Shown: positions 8,689-17,469, counted from the first letter of the stretch. The stretch is DNA of 38,915 bases from Streptomyces fuscichromogenes (GCF_014645815.1 NZ_BMML01000048.1:1-38915), one strand, 5' to 3'. Numbers and translations are program-made. Notes: generated from the sequence alone by a model not told the origin.

Positions 8689-10110
8689 ATGAGGACTGGA
8701 ACAGACATGACGCGACGAACACGGGTATTGGTCATCGGAGGCGGTCCGGCGGGTTCCACCGCCGCCACGGCACTGGCCCAGGAGGACCTGCACGTACGAC
8801 TGCTGGAAGGTGCGCACTTCCCGCGCTACCACGTCGGGGAGTCGCTGACCCCCTCGTGCCGCACGGTGCTTGAGCACACCGGTATCGCCGAGACGCTCGA
8901 CAAGCACGGGTTCACCATCAAGCACGGCGGCGTCTTCCGGTGGAACTCCGACAGCTGGGTCTTCGACTGGGGCGCCCAGATCGGTTCGCGCTCCTGGCAG
9001 GTGGACCGCGCGGAATTCGACCAGCTGCTGCTCCAGCACGCGCGGGACAACGATGTTCTTGTCACAGAGGGCGTGACCGCCAAGGACGTCGCAATCGACG
9101 CGGACGGACGCCCGGTCGCCGTCACCTGCCTGGCGGACGGTGGCGAGCCGTACACCATCGACGACTTTGACTTCCTCGTCGACGCCACCGGCCGGAGCGG
9201 TCTGCTCAGCGCCCGCCACCTGCACAACCGGCAGCCGAACCCAGCGCTGCGTAACATCGGCATCTGGGGCTACTGGGAGGACGCCGCCTTGTTGCCTGAC
9301 ACCCCGAAGGGTGGCATCAACATCGTCTCCTCTCCCGAGGGCTGGTACTGGGTCATCCCGCTGGCCGGCGGGCGGACCAGTATCGGTTTCGTCACCCGCA
9401 AGGACTACTTCGGCGAGCGCCGGCCCTCCTACCAGACGCACGAGGAGATGTACCGGGCACTGGTCGAGGAGTCGCTCCCCGTGCACGGCCTGGTGGTCGG
9501 CGCCCGGATGACCGGCCCCGTCCGGGTCGAGACCGACTACTCCTACGTCGCCGAAAGCTTCGGTGGACCCGGTTACATGATCATCGGTGACGCCGCCGCC
9601 TTCCTCGACCCGCTGCTGTCCACCGGCGTCCATCTCGCCCTGTTCAGCGCGCTGACCGCCGCCGCATGCATTGCCTCAAGCGCCCGCGGCGAGGTCACGC
9701 AGGAAGAGGCCCTGCGCTTCTTCGAGTTCGCCTACCGCCGCTCCTATACTCGGCTGCTCGCCCTGGTGAGCATCATGTACGAGCGTTACCTCGGCAAGGA
9801 CGGCTTCTTCCGCACCTCAGACCGGCTCCTCGGCGAGGCCCAGGATCGCGACGACTCGCTGTCCTTCGTGGAGATCATCGCCGGTCTGTCGGACCTGCGC
9901 GAGGCGGGCGACGCGAGCACCCGGGTGCTCACTGAGCGACTTACCGAGGAGGCGCTCAAGGTGCAGGAACGATCCGTCTCAGGCCATGACGGTCCAGGCA
10001 AGCCCGACTTCTCCTCCGTCCTGGACAATCCGCTCATCGACGCCGAGTCCGCTGACTTCCGCCTCGTCACCTCGCCACGCCTCGGCCTGGAGCGCACCGC
10101 GCGCGGCTGA
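8689..10110 (+). CDS. FAD-dependent halogenase
   Basis: The 473-residue protein has the FAD-binding GGGPAGS at 17-23, then FPRYHVGESL near 45. An IKHGG segment carries Lys78, aligned by eye with the catalytic Lys that forms the chloramine in PltA-like enzymes. The halogenase hallmark WxWxIP appears as WYWVIP near 218, and the second FAD motif as IIGDAAAFLDP near 300. The HVGES and LVSxMYERYLGKDGFF blocks resemble the phenol/pyrrole and carrier-bound-substrate halogenases (PltA, CndH, SgcC3) more than the tryptophan halogenases. It would halogenate an activated aromatic ring, possibly a residue held by the NRPS, and needs a separate flavin reductase not seen here. The open frame extends 226 codons upstream through transposase debris, so the start is set by homology. 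ATG 8707 is the alternative. Confidence 0.92.
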   Translation: MRTGTDMTRRTRVLVIGGGPAGSTAATALAQEDLHVRLLEGAHFPRYHVGESLTPSCRTVLEHTGIAETLDKHGFTIKHGGVFRWNSDSWVFDWGAQIGSRSWQVDRAEFDQLLLQHARDNDVLVTEGVTAKDVAIDADGRPVAVTCLADGGEPYTIDDFDFLVDATGRSGLLSARHLHNRQPNPALRNIGIWGYWEDAALLPDTPKGGINIVSSPEGWYWVIPLAGGRTSIGFVTRKDYFGERRPSYQTHEEMYRALVEESLPVHGLVVGARMTGPVRVETDYSYVAESFGGPGYMIIGDAAAFLDPLLSTGVHLALFSALTAAACIASSARGEVTQEEALRFFEFAYRRSYTRLLALVSIMYERYLGKDGFFRTSDRLLGEAQDRDDSLSFVEIIAGLSDLREAGDASTRVLTERLTEEALKVQERSVSGHDGPGKPDFSSVLDNPLIDAESADFRLVTSPRLGLERTARG

Positions 10111-10242
10111 ATGCGCGAGGAGACCCGCGAACGGATCCGCGAGACGACCCCGGCTGTCCGCAAGATCGTGCACACCATCGAGTATCTCGACCTGGTGCGG
10201 CATTCGCCGCCGTTACGCGCCCGGGGCGCGCCGGGCGTGTAA
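10111..10242 (+). CDS. Small ORF directly after the halogenase (43 aa)
   Basis: ATG 10111 follows the halogenase stop with no gap and the frame runs 43 codons to TAA. The product is charged (MREETRERIRETTPAVRKI...) and helix-prone, with no recognised family. It could be translationally coupled to the halogenase, or be the remnant of a longer gene. There is no independent ribosome site. Real expression is uncertain. Confidence 0.35.
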   Translation: MREETRERIRETTPAVRKIVHTIEYLDLVRHSPPLRARGAPGV

Positions 10243-10444
10243 CGGTGGCGACCACGGATGTCCGACGAAGTGACCGAAGAGTGCTGAGATCCCTGCCGAA
10301 CCCGGGGCGGTTCAGTCGTGCTCTGCGGCACGATTAGGCAAGGCAAGGGCAGGATCTTGCTATCGCCGGCCGGAGCGCCGCGGTTGCCTTGGAAGCACAT
10401 TCCGTGTGGGGCCCATGAGGTTCCGTGTGTGCAGGAGGCAGAGT

Positions 10445-11203
10445 ATGAAGGTAGCCGTGGTCACCGGGGCGAGTTCCGGAATCGGTCAGAGTGCGGCCGT
10501 CCAGCTTGCCAAGCGGGGCGTGGGAGTCATTCTTACCTACAGTTCCAACAGGGAAGGTGCGAAGGAGACCGTCGCGCAGATCGAGCAGCTTGACGGCACC
10601 GCGGTGGCTCTTTCCCTGGACATCGGTGACACTGCCGGGTTCCCTGCCTTCGGCGAGGCGGTAGCCGGCGCACTGGCCGGGGCCTTTGGGCGCGAGTCGT
10701 TCGACTACCTGGTCAACAACGCCGGTTTCGCCGGGATGGCGATGATCGAGGACACGGTCGAGCAGCAGTTTGACCGGCTGACCACCGGCCTGTTCAAGGG
10801 ACCGTTCTTCCTCACGCAGACCCTGTTGCCGCTGCTCGCCGACGGCGGGGCGATCGTCAATCTGACCAGCAACTCGACACTTGCGCAGGTGACCGCGCCC
10901 GGCTACTCGGTCTATGCGGCGCTCAAGGGCGCCATGGCCGTGCTCACCCGGTACATGGCGAAGGAGTTCAGTGTCCGTGGCATCCGCGTGAACTCTGTCG
11001 CCCCCGGCGCGACCCGCACGCGTTTCGCCGACGACGCCTTCGCCAAGAATCCGGAGATCATCCCGGAACTGGCGCGCACCTTCGCCCTCGGCCGCATCGG
11101 TGAGCCGGACGACATCGGGATGGTCATCGCCATGCTGCTGTCCGAGGAAGGGCGGTGGATAACCGGACAGGACATCGAGGTCTCTGGTGGCCAGAATCTG
11201 TGA
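10445..11203 (+). CDS. SDR-family NAD(P)-dependent oxidoreductase
   Basis: The 252-residue protein is a classical short-chain dehydrogenase/reductase. It has cofactor motif TGASSGIG at 8-15, VNNAG near 97, a Ser in LTSNST, the catalytic YAALK (YxxxK), and the C-terminal GRWITGQDIEVSGGQ. It would interconvert an alcohol and a ketone using NAD(P)H; the substrate cannot be told. The start is set by AGGAGG at 10433-10438, 6 bases before ATG 10445; the in-frame start upstream at 10406 has no such site. An AraC-type regulator follows on the same strand, a common pairing for stress- or substrate-inducible reductases. Confidence 0.92.
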   Translation: MKVAVVTGASSGIGQSAAVQLAKRGVGVILTYSSNREGAKETVAQIEQLDGTAVALSLDIGDTAGFPAFGEAVAGALAGAFGRESFDYLVNNAGFAGMAMIEDTVEQQFDRLTTGLFKGPFFLTQTLLPLLADGGAIVNLTSNSTLAQVTAPGYSVYAALKGAMAVLTRYMAKEFSVRGIRVNSVAPGATRTRFADDAFAKNPEIIPELARTFALGRIGEPDDIGMVIAMLLSEEGRWITGQDIEVSGGQNL

Positions 11204-11381
11204 GACCGCCGGTTCTTGTGGGCAGCCGCGGTGGCTGTGTCTTGGGTCGGCGGAGCTTCGCGGCCCGGTGAAACAGCCGGGGCGTCGACTCCCGCGTCAC
11301 GGTTGCCCCGGCACGGGCTCGGCGCTGTACGCAGGCGCTGCAAGGAGTTTTGGCCAGCCCGGTCCATGCAAGACTGCCACC

Positions 11382-12281
11382 ATGCCTCTGGAGGAGATAC
11401 GGAAACTGCTCGACCGGCATGCCCGGCCCGATCTCACCACGGCGATCGAGGGTGTGCAGGTATGCCGGTTCGGACCTGCGAGCGAGCCGGCTGCGGGCAT
11501 GTCGGGAACCGTGCCCGCCGTCATCGCCCAGGGCGGCAAACGGCTGGCGCTGGGCGAGCACTTGTTTGAGTACCAGCCAGGCCAGTACCTCGTCACCACC
11601 GTCGACCTTCCGGTCACCGGACAGGTGATGGCCACGGGTGCGCCGACACTCGGGTTTGGGATGTCACTCGAACCCACCGACATCGCGGCGCTGTTGCTGG
11701 AGGCCGACCCACGTGATCTGCCTCCTGTGGCGGGTGACTCGCCGACCGGCATCGCCGTGACCCAGGCCCCGGAGGACCTACTGGAAGCGATCGTGCGCCT
11801 GCTGCGTCTGCTGGACAGCCCGGCCGACCGCGCGATCCTCGCCCCGATGATCAAGCGGGAGATCCTTTGGCGTCTCCTGCGCGGAGAGCAGAGCGGCATG
11901 ATCCGCCAGATGGGTATGGCGGACAGCGGTCTGACGCACATCAGCCGTGCGGTGCGATGGATTCGCAACAACTACGCCGCGGCGTTCCGGGGCGAGGAAC
12001 CGGCACGGGTCGCGGACATGAGTGTGTCCGCCTTCCACCGTGGCTTCCAGGCGGTGACGGGGATGAGCCCGATCCAGTTCCAAAAGCGCATCCGCCTGCA
12101 GGAAGCCCGGCTGCTGCTGGCCAGTCATCCCTCCGACATCACCGGCGTCGGCCTCACGGTCGGATACGTCAGCCCGTCACAGTTCAGCCGCGAGTACCGG
12201 CGCATGTTCGGTACGCCGCCGAACCAGGACGCGGCTCGACTACGCTCCCGGCCGGCCGAGACCGCCTCGGTCCTCCCTTGA
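11382..12281 (+). CDS. AraC-family transcriptional regulator
   Basis: The 299-residue protein has an N-terminal cupin-like AraC_N domain (about 10-170, with PVAGDSPTGIAV late in it) and a C-terminal two-helix-turn-helix AraC DNA-binding domain. The latter is marked by VADMSVSAFHRGFQAVTGMSP and VGYVSPSQFSREYRRMFG. This arrangement is typical of regulators that sit beside SDR or aldo-keto reductases and control them. ATG 11382 is preferred because the N-terminal MPLEEIRKLLDRHA matches the family start; the frame is open further upstream with no homology, and no strong ribosome site is seen. Its 3' end overlaps a PPTase fragment on the other strand by about 40 bases. Confidence 0.9.
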   Translation: MPLEEIRKLLDRHARPDLTTAIEGVQVCRFGPASEPAAGMSGTVPAVIAQGGKRLALGEHLFEYQPGQYLVTTVDLPVTGQVMATGAPTLGFGMSLEPTDIAALLLEADPRDLPPVAGDSPTGIAVTQAPEDLLEAIVRLLRLLDSPADRAILAPMIKREILWRLLRGEQSGMIRQMGMADSGLTHISRAVRWIRNNYAAAFRGEEPARVADMSVSAFHRGFQAVTGMSPIQFQKRIRLQEARLLLASHPSDITGVGLTVGYVSPSQFSREYRRMFGTPPNQDAARLRSRPAETASVLP

Positions 12282-12536
12282 GAGGTCTTTGCCGATCACC
12301 ACCAGGTCCCGGCTGTGGGACAGCGAGAACTCCCCGGGCACCGAGGCCGACGCGGGCCGCCTGTGCGGCCCCCGGCAGCACGGGCAGGGCACGCGGGTGA
12401 AGCGGAGCCGGTCCGGGGTCACCCCGGTCACCCGAGACAGGACGGCGCGGAGCGCCACGTGGGCGAAGGCGTACGCCGCCCGGTCGGAGCCGTGCACGAA
12501 GGACGCCGTACGCCGCCTCTCGCGGTAGTCCAGGAC
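12240..12536 (-). pseudogene. Phosphopantetheinyl transferase fragment (Sfp type)
   Basis: The open frame begins after a TAG at 12537-12539 and ends at 12240. It holds DRAAYAFAHVALRAVL (substrate-binding N-terminal part), PDRLRF, and FSLSHSRDLVVI, the conserved Sfp-type SHS block. Family members are normally 220-250 residues. Both ends are missing here, including the later metal-binding (W/F)xxKEA region. PPTases activate carrier proteins, so this is probably the third, decayed member of the minus-strand NRPS relic next to it. Confidence 0.6.
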
Positions 12537-12579
12537 CTAGAGGTCGAGCGGCGACGGTGCCGGGCCGGCGGTGGGGCCG

Positions 12580-13353
12580 TCAGGCACGGAACAGGAAGCC
12601 GAGGATCGCCTCACGTGTGGCGGGGGTGCCGAGGAGACGGTCTCGTTCGCACTCCACGACGACCGTGCCGGTGGCCGACGCGCCCGGCCAGTCCTCCCGG
12701 TAAGGATGGTCCCGGGAGATCACGTGGGGGGTCTCCCCGTTCCACCGGGGCGCGGTGTTGTTGTGGGCCGCGACGAGGTGGGCCAGCCAGCCGATGTAGT
12801 GGTCGACGAGCGGTGCGGCGGACTCCTCCAGGTCGTCGGTGCTCGCCACGTCTTCGATGAGCAGCCGGACAGCCGCGTGCCGAAGGACGCCGCGGATCTC
12901 GTCGACCGTGCGCTGCGGGGCCCCGTGCAGGGCGTCACCGGCGAACAGCCCCTTCGCCCGCACCGCGTCGAGCGCGGCGTCCATCGACGTGTCGCCGAAG
13001 ACCTCGAACGTCCTACTGCACTCCTCCTCGATCTCCGAGGCGGGGCTCGACGCCCCGTTCAGGACGATCAGGGGCGGGGCGGAGCCCCTGGCCGCGGTGA
13101 GCAGGGCCGGCGCCTCCTGCGCCAGGTGGCCCGCCATGTATTAGCCGATCACCGCCGCGACGCGGGACGCGTCGACCTTCGACGCCTCGATCAGGTGACC
13201 GGCGTAGGGGCCCGCGTACAGGTCGTCGGGCATATCGTCCTGCATGGCGTAGCGGCAGTCGAAACCGGATTCCTCCAGTTCCAGATCGCTGACGTGCCCT
13301 GCCGCACGCCGTCCGGGGTAGTCGATGACGAGAAGCTGGTTGCGGCGGTCCAT
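12580..13353 (-). pseudogene. Unrecognised protein, possibly alpha/beta-hydrolase-like, split by an in-frame stop
   Basis: Two frames in the same phase are separated only by TAA (13141-13143) and one TAC codon: 70 residues from ATG 13353 and 185 from ATG 13137. Joined they would give about 257 residues. VAAVIG|stop|YMAGHLAQ and the following PPLIVLNGASSP resemble a nucleophile elbow and next strand of an alpha/beta hydrolase, but no family is certain. The upstream start has AAAGGA about 11 bases before it and lies 17 bases after the NRPS-thioesterase stop, so the three genes here formed one operon. The split could be a real nonsense mutation, reinitiation at the ATG 3 bases after the stop, or a sequence error. 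Confidence 0.55.
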
Positions 13354-13369
13354 GACGGCTGCGGTCCTT

Positions 13370-15193
13370 TCACGCGCGGGGGAGCAGGGTGCGGCGGACG
13401 ACCGCGAGCAGTTCGCTCCGGTTCGAGGTGACGTAGAAGTGGTCTCCCACCAGGCGGATGAACTCGACGGGGCCCTTGCTCAGCTCCGTCCAGCCGGACA
13501 GGCGGCTCTGGCTGACCAGCACCTCGTCCTGGCCGTTGATGACGGAGAGGGGGACGGACAGCGGTCGCCGTGGCGTGAAGACGTACGTGTCGGTGATCGC
13601 GGAGTCGGCGCGCAGCACGGGCAGCAGCAGTTGCAGCGGCTCTTCCGATTCCAGGATCTCGGGCGGGGTCCCGTCGAGGACGGACACGTCGGCCAGGAGC
13701 TCTTCGTCCGTCAGGGCGTGAGGCGGGTGCTCGGAGCGGGCGAGTTCGTGCGGGGCGTCGAAGCCCGAGACGAACAGGTGGCGCGGGGTGCAGCCGTGGC
13801 GCGCCAGCGTGTGGCTCAGCTCGAAGGCGAGGAGCGCGCCCATGCTGTGGCCGAAGAGCGCGAAATCCTGGCCCGCGTGGTCCAGCATCGGTCCGGTCAG
13901 CCGCGCGACGAGTTCGGAGGCGGACCACGAGGCCGGTTCGGCGACGCGGTGCTCCCGGCCCGGAAGCTGTACGGGGACGACCTCGATGTCCGGCGCCGGC
14001 CGGGGGCCCACTCGTAGCAGGCGCTCGCGCCGCCGCCACCATGGGGGAGGCAGAACAGCCGGACGGCCGGCTGGGTGACGGGCGGCCGGGGGGAGGGGAA
14101 GGCGAACCACGGGCTGCCCGTGACGGCGGGTGCGGCGGCCCCCCGGTCCGGCGTACGGCCGAGGCGTGCCCTGACCTCGCCGCCCAGCAGGCCGGGCGTG
14201 GGGTGCTCGAACAGCGACCGCAGGGGCAGCTCGACGGCGAGAGCGGCACGGATGCGGGCGACGAGTTGGGTGGCCGGCAGCGAATGGCCGCCCAGGGCGA
14301 AGAAGTCGTCGTGCACGCCGACGCGTTCGATGCCCAGTACGTGGGCGAAGGCCGCGCAGACCCCGGCCTCCTCCGGGGTGCACGGGGCCACGTGGGCGTG
14401 CGGGGCGGAGTGGGTGACCGGAGGGAGTGCCGCTCGGTCGCTCTTCCCGTTGACCGACAGGAGCAGGGCCGTGAGGACCATCACGAAGGAGGGGACCATG
14501 GCGGAGGGCAGCTGGCGGGAGAGCGCGGCCCGGATGTCCTCCGCGCCGGCCGGCCCAGCGGCGCAGGCGACGAGCCGGGGCTCGCCGCGTTCGGTGCGGT
14601 CCACCACGACTACGGCGTCGTTGACCCCCGCGCACTCCCGCATGCGGGCCTCGATCTCGCCCGGTTCGATGCGTTGGCCCCGAATCTTGACCCTGGTGGT
14701 CGCGCCGCCCGAGGAATTCGAGCTGCCCCTCCGGCAGGTGGCGGACCATGTTCCCGGTGCGGTAGAGGCGGGCGTCCGGCCGGTTGTCGAAGGGGGCGGG
14801 GAGGAAGGCCGCCGCCGTGCGGTCCGGGCCGGCCAGGTAGCCGAGGCCGACGCCAATCCCGCCGATGTGGAGCTCTCGGGGTACGCCGATGGGTACGGGC
14901 TCCCTGTCCTCGTCCAGGACGTAGACCTTGTTGTTGCGCAGCGGCCGGCCGATCGGGACGCGGGCTCCGCCGAGCGGGGTGTGCCGGGTGATCACGGCCT
15001 GGACGGCGTCGTCGGAGCACTCGGCCGGCCCGTAGGCGTTGGCGAGCGGCACCTCGGGGAACCGGGCGAACCAGCGGCGGCACAGATCGGGCGACAGGGC
15101 CTCGTACGGGTCGCGAGGAACCTCGGCCCGGGCGTGACGCTGTCGGCGTGGAGGCGCCACCAGCCGGCTCCGACAACGCGTCCGTACGAGCAG
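13370..15193 (-). pseudogene. NRPS terminal module remnant (partial A-T-TE), twice frameshifted
   Basis: Reading 5' to 3' on the minus strand: 15160-14694 encodes the second half of an adenylation domain (EALSPDLCRRW, NAYGPAECSDD, RLYRTGN). The frame then changes at a C run (14691-14693), and a second frame runs to about 14005. That frame holds the A8-A10 motifs (RIEPGEIE, SVNGKSDR), a carrier protein (DDFFALGGHSL) and the thioesterase start (LPHGGGGAS). The frame returns near a G run (about 14002-14006) for the thioesterase core (FALFGHSMGALLAFELSH) to TGA 13370. There is no condensation domain and no first half of the A domain, and the frame opens at 15193 with unrelated sequence. This is a truncated relic unless both indels are sequence errors; truncation would remain even then. 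Confidence 0.85.
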
Positions 15194-15365
15194 TCAGACA
15201 GGCGTAGAACTCACCCCGGAGACCTGACAGTCGACGTCGCACGCTTAAAGATCACCTAGCGCCACCGTCACCCGCGCGACAGGGCCGAGTGCCTCAAGTC
15301 GTTACTCAGCACGCCGACAACTCGCCCAGAAATGATGAAACCACCGCGCCTGATCCATTGCGCGT

Positions 15366-15399
15366 ACGACTTGAAAACGACTTAACGAAAACGTATTGT
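15366..15399 (+). promoter_or_regulatory. Candidate promoter with direct repeats for the tetR gene
   Basis: TTGAAA at 15371-15376 and TATTGT at 15394-15399 are separated by 17 bases, a good sigma70/HrdB-like layout. Two ACGACTT direct repeats (15366-15372 and 15377-15383), 11 bases apart, overlap the -35 box, so a regulator bound there could block transcription. The region is noticeably AT-richer than its surroundings. Its distance to the tetR start is about 73 bases. Confidence 0.45.
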
Positions 15400-15472
15400 C
15401 GAAAGTGAGATTTCGCTAGTCGCCGTACGAGCAGCCGGACTCAGACCCAGCAGTCGACAGGGGGACTCATCC

Positions 15473-16069
15473 ATGAGCAAGCGAGCACCGGTCGCCAACC
15501 GGCGCAAGAGGCTGACGCAGGAGCGGGAGCGTGAAATCCTCGACGTCACGTTCGACCTGGTCGCCGAGGTCGGCTACGAGCAGGCGACCGTGGACGAGGT
15601 GGCCAAACGGGCGAAGGCCAGTACAGCCACGCTGTACCGGCAGTGGGAGAGCAAGCCCCGGCTGGTCATCACGGCGATGGTGGCCCGCAAGTACGCGCCC
15701 CTGCCGCGCATCGACGTCGGAAGCCTCCGCGATGACCTGGTGGCGCTGGCGCGCATGCTGCCTCCGCCACCCCCGCCCAGCGCCCCGAGCCTGGGGATCT
15801 GGCAGGCGGTCGTAGCCGATCCGGCGCTGGCCCAGGCACTGCGAGACGTCCTGTTCGCCCCCTACCTCGACGCATTGCGCATCATTCTGAGCCGGCATGT
15901 AGAGCGCGGGACGATCCGTCCCGACAACCCGGCCCTGGCGCACTGCGAAATGTTCCTGATGGGCAGTGTCTTCGTGGAAAAACTCTTCAACGGCACCGAG
16001 GCCGACGCCGACCAGGTCATCGCGGTCATGGACGCCCTGCTGCTGCCGGCACTGACCAGTGGCGGCTGA
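15473..16069 (+). CDS. TetR/AcrR-family transcriptional regulator
   Basis: The 198-residue protein has an N-terminal TetR helix-turn-helix (about 18-65: REREILDVTFDLVAEVGYEQ, then ATVDEVAKRAKASTATLYRQW). A variable ligand-binding C-terminal domain with a proline run PPPPPP near 100 follows. A GGGGGA ribosome site lies 6 bases upstream of ATG 15473. The gene precedes an epimerase/reductase gene on the same strand by 72 bases. That pairing is common and suggests it represses the reductase and probably itself, although the ligand is unknown. Confidence 0.92.
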   Translation: MSKRAPVANRRKRLTQEREREILDVTFDLVAEVGYEQATVDEVAKRAKASTATLYRQWESKPRLVITAMVARKYAPLPRIDVGSLRDDLVALARMLPPPPPPSAPSLGIWQAVVADPALAQALRDVLFAPYLDALRIILSRHVERGTIRPDNPALAHCEMFLMGSVFVEKLFNGTEADADQVIAVMDALLLPALTSGG

Positions 16070-16141
16070 CCCTTCTCATCCTGATGGCATCCCGGGGCCC
16101 GACCGCCCCATCCGCATACGGAACAATGAAGGAACTTCACC

Positions 16142-17194
16142 ATGAGCAGCACGTCGACCGACACCGTCCTGGTCACCGGAGGATCCGGTTTCCTGGGCAG
16201 CCGAGTGATCGCCCACGCCCTCGGCGCGGGCTACCGGATTCGCACCACGGTGCGCTCCCTCGGCCGCGAGGCACAGGTCCGCGAAGACCTGGCAGCCATG
16301 GGGGTGGACGCGGGTGAGCGGCTGACTTTCGTAGCGGCCGACCTCACCGCGGACGAGGGGTGGGCCGAGGCGGTCGCGGGCTGCCGCTACGTCCTGCACA
16401 CCGCTTCTCACTTCCCCGGCGGCGAGCCTGAACACGAGGACGACCTGATCGTCCCGGCCCGGGAAGGCACGCTGCGTGTGCTGCGCGCGGCCCGCGACGC
16501 GGGCGTTGAGCGCGTTGTGGTCACTTCTTCGTTCGCCGCGGTCGGCTACGGCCGACCCGCCACGGAGCGGCCCTTCACCGAGGAGGACTGGACCGACCCG
16601 GACAGCGACATCCCCGCCTACATCAAGTCCAAGGTGCTGGCCGAGCGGGCCGCCTGGGACTTCGTCGAGCGCGAGGGCAACGGCCTCCAGCTCGCCACCG
16701 TCGCTCCGGTCGGCATCTTCGGCCCCGTCGTCGGCAGCGACCACTCCTCCTCGATCACCATGATCACTGGCCTGTTCAGCGGCGCCATGCCGGGCACACC
16801 CCGCCTGTACTTCGCCGTCGTCGACGTCCGGGACGCCGCAGACCTGCACCTGAAGGCCATGATCGACCCCAAGGCCGCGGGCGAACGCTTCATCGCCGCC
16901 GCCGGCGACGCCGTCTCCCTGCACCAGATCGCACTCGCCATCCGCGACCGGCTCGGCGACGCCGCCAGTGCCGTCCCGGCCACCGAGCTTCCGGACGAGA
17001 CGGTACGCAAGGCCGCCGAGGCCAACCCAGCGCTGAAGGGCATGCTGCCCAACCTCGGCAAGGCCCGCCACGTCAGCAACGACAAGGCCCGCACCGTCCT
17101 CGGCTGGAACCCCCGCAGCAGCGACGACGCCGTCGCGGCCACCGCCGAAAGCCTCCTGGCACTCGGCCTCCTGCCCGTCACGAGTCCCAGGTAA
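16142..17194 (+). CDS. NAD(P)-dependent epimerase/dihydroflavonol reductase-like oxidoreductase (extended SDR)
   Basis: The 350-residue protein is an extended short-chain dehydrogenase. It has the N-terminal VTGGSGFLGSRV cofactor motif at 11-22, a VAADLT acidic segment, a VVTSSFAAVG serine segment and the catalytic YIKSK (YxxxK). The C-terminal region (ALGWNPRSSDDAV) is typical of NAD-dependent epimerase/dehydratase and aldehyde-reductase proteins. The likely reaction is NADPH-dependent reduction of a carbonyl; the substrate is not deducible. GAAGGAA ends 8 bases before ATG 16142. It follows the TetR gene and a strong hairpin lies 240 bases downstream. Confidence 0.9.
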   Translation: MSSTSTDTVLVTGGSGFLGSRVIAHALGAGYRIRTTVRSLGREAQVREDLAAMGVDAGERLTFVAADLTADEGWAEAVAGCRYVLHTASHFPGGEPEHEDDLIVPAREGTLRVLRAARDAGVERVVVTSSFAAVGYGRPATERPFTEEDWTDPDSDIPAYIKSKVLAERAAWDFVEREGNGLQLATVAPVGIFGPVVGSDHSSSITMITGLFSGAMPGTPRLYFAVVDVRDAADLHLKAMIDPKAAGERFIAAAGDAVSLHQIALAIRDRLGDAASAVPATELPDETVRKAAEANPALKGMLPNLGKARHVSNDKARTVLGWNPRSSDDAVAATAESLLALGLLPVTSPR

Positions 17195-17436
17195 GTCCAA
17201 GCTCGCGTCCGGGGAAGTGAGCGTCCGCGTTTGACGGCGGCCGATGCTCTGGAGCCGGCCGGATGCCCCCAGCGTCAGCGACAGGCGCGGACATGTGTCC
17301 GGCAGTGCCTCGTGGTACGAGACCATCGCCCAGATCCTGAACTCGGACGGGGATCACACAGCGCGCCGGATCCTGGCCCGCGGCTGCCTCATTGACTGCC
17401 TGACCGGCCTGTTCTCCTCCCCCGGAGAACGCGAAA
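17195..17436. other. Gap between convergent genes
   Basis: I see no gene I can name. A frame on the plus strand around 17300-17430 has protein-like composition (SWYETIAQILNSDGDHTARR) but no recognised match, so it may be a decayed gene. The stretch ends in the hairpin at 17437-17469. Confidence 0.3.
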
Positions 17437-17469
17437 GGGCCGGGCCGACACGACGTGTCGGCCCGGCCC
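17437..17469. terminator. Perfect 15-bp GC-rich hairpin, bidirectional terminator candidate
   Basis: Arm GGGCCGGGCCGACAC (17437-17451) pairs perfectly with GTGTCGGCCCGGCCC (17455-17469) around a 3-base loop. There is no T tract, as is common for Streptomyces terminators. It lies between the ends of the convergent epimerase (17194) and lipase (17562) genes, so it can stop transcription from both sides. Confidence 0.75.

Noticed and set aside
13370..15160. A single 596-residue protein in one frame
   Set aside because: Its middle third is out-of-frame nonsense; the carrier protein and A8-A10 motifs are in another frame, so two indels are needed.
16076..17326. 416-residue minus-strand ORF opposite the epimerase
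   Set aside because: It is Gly/Val-rich shadow sequence; the plus strand has the SDR motifs and a ribosome site.
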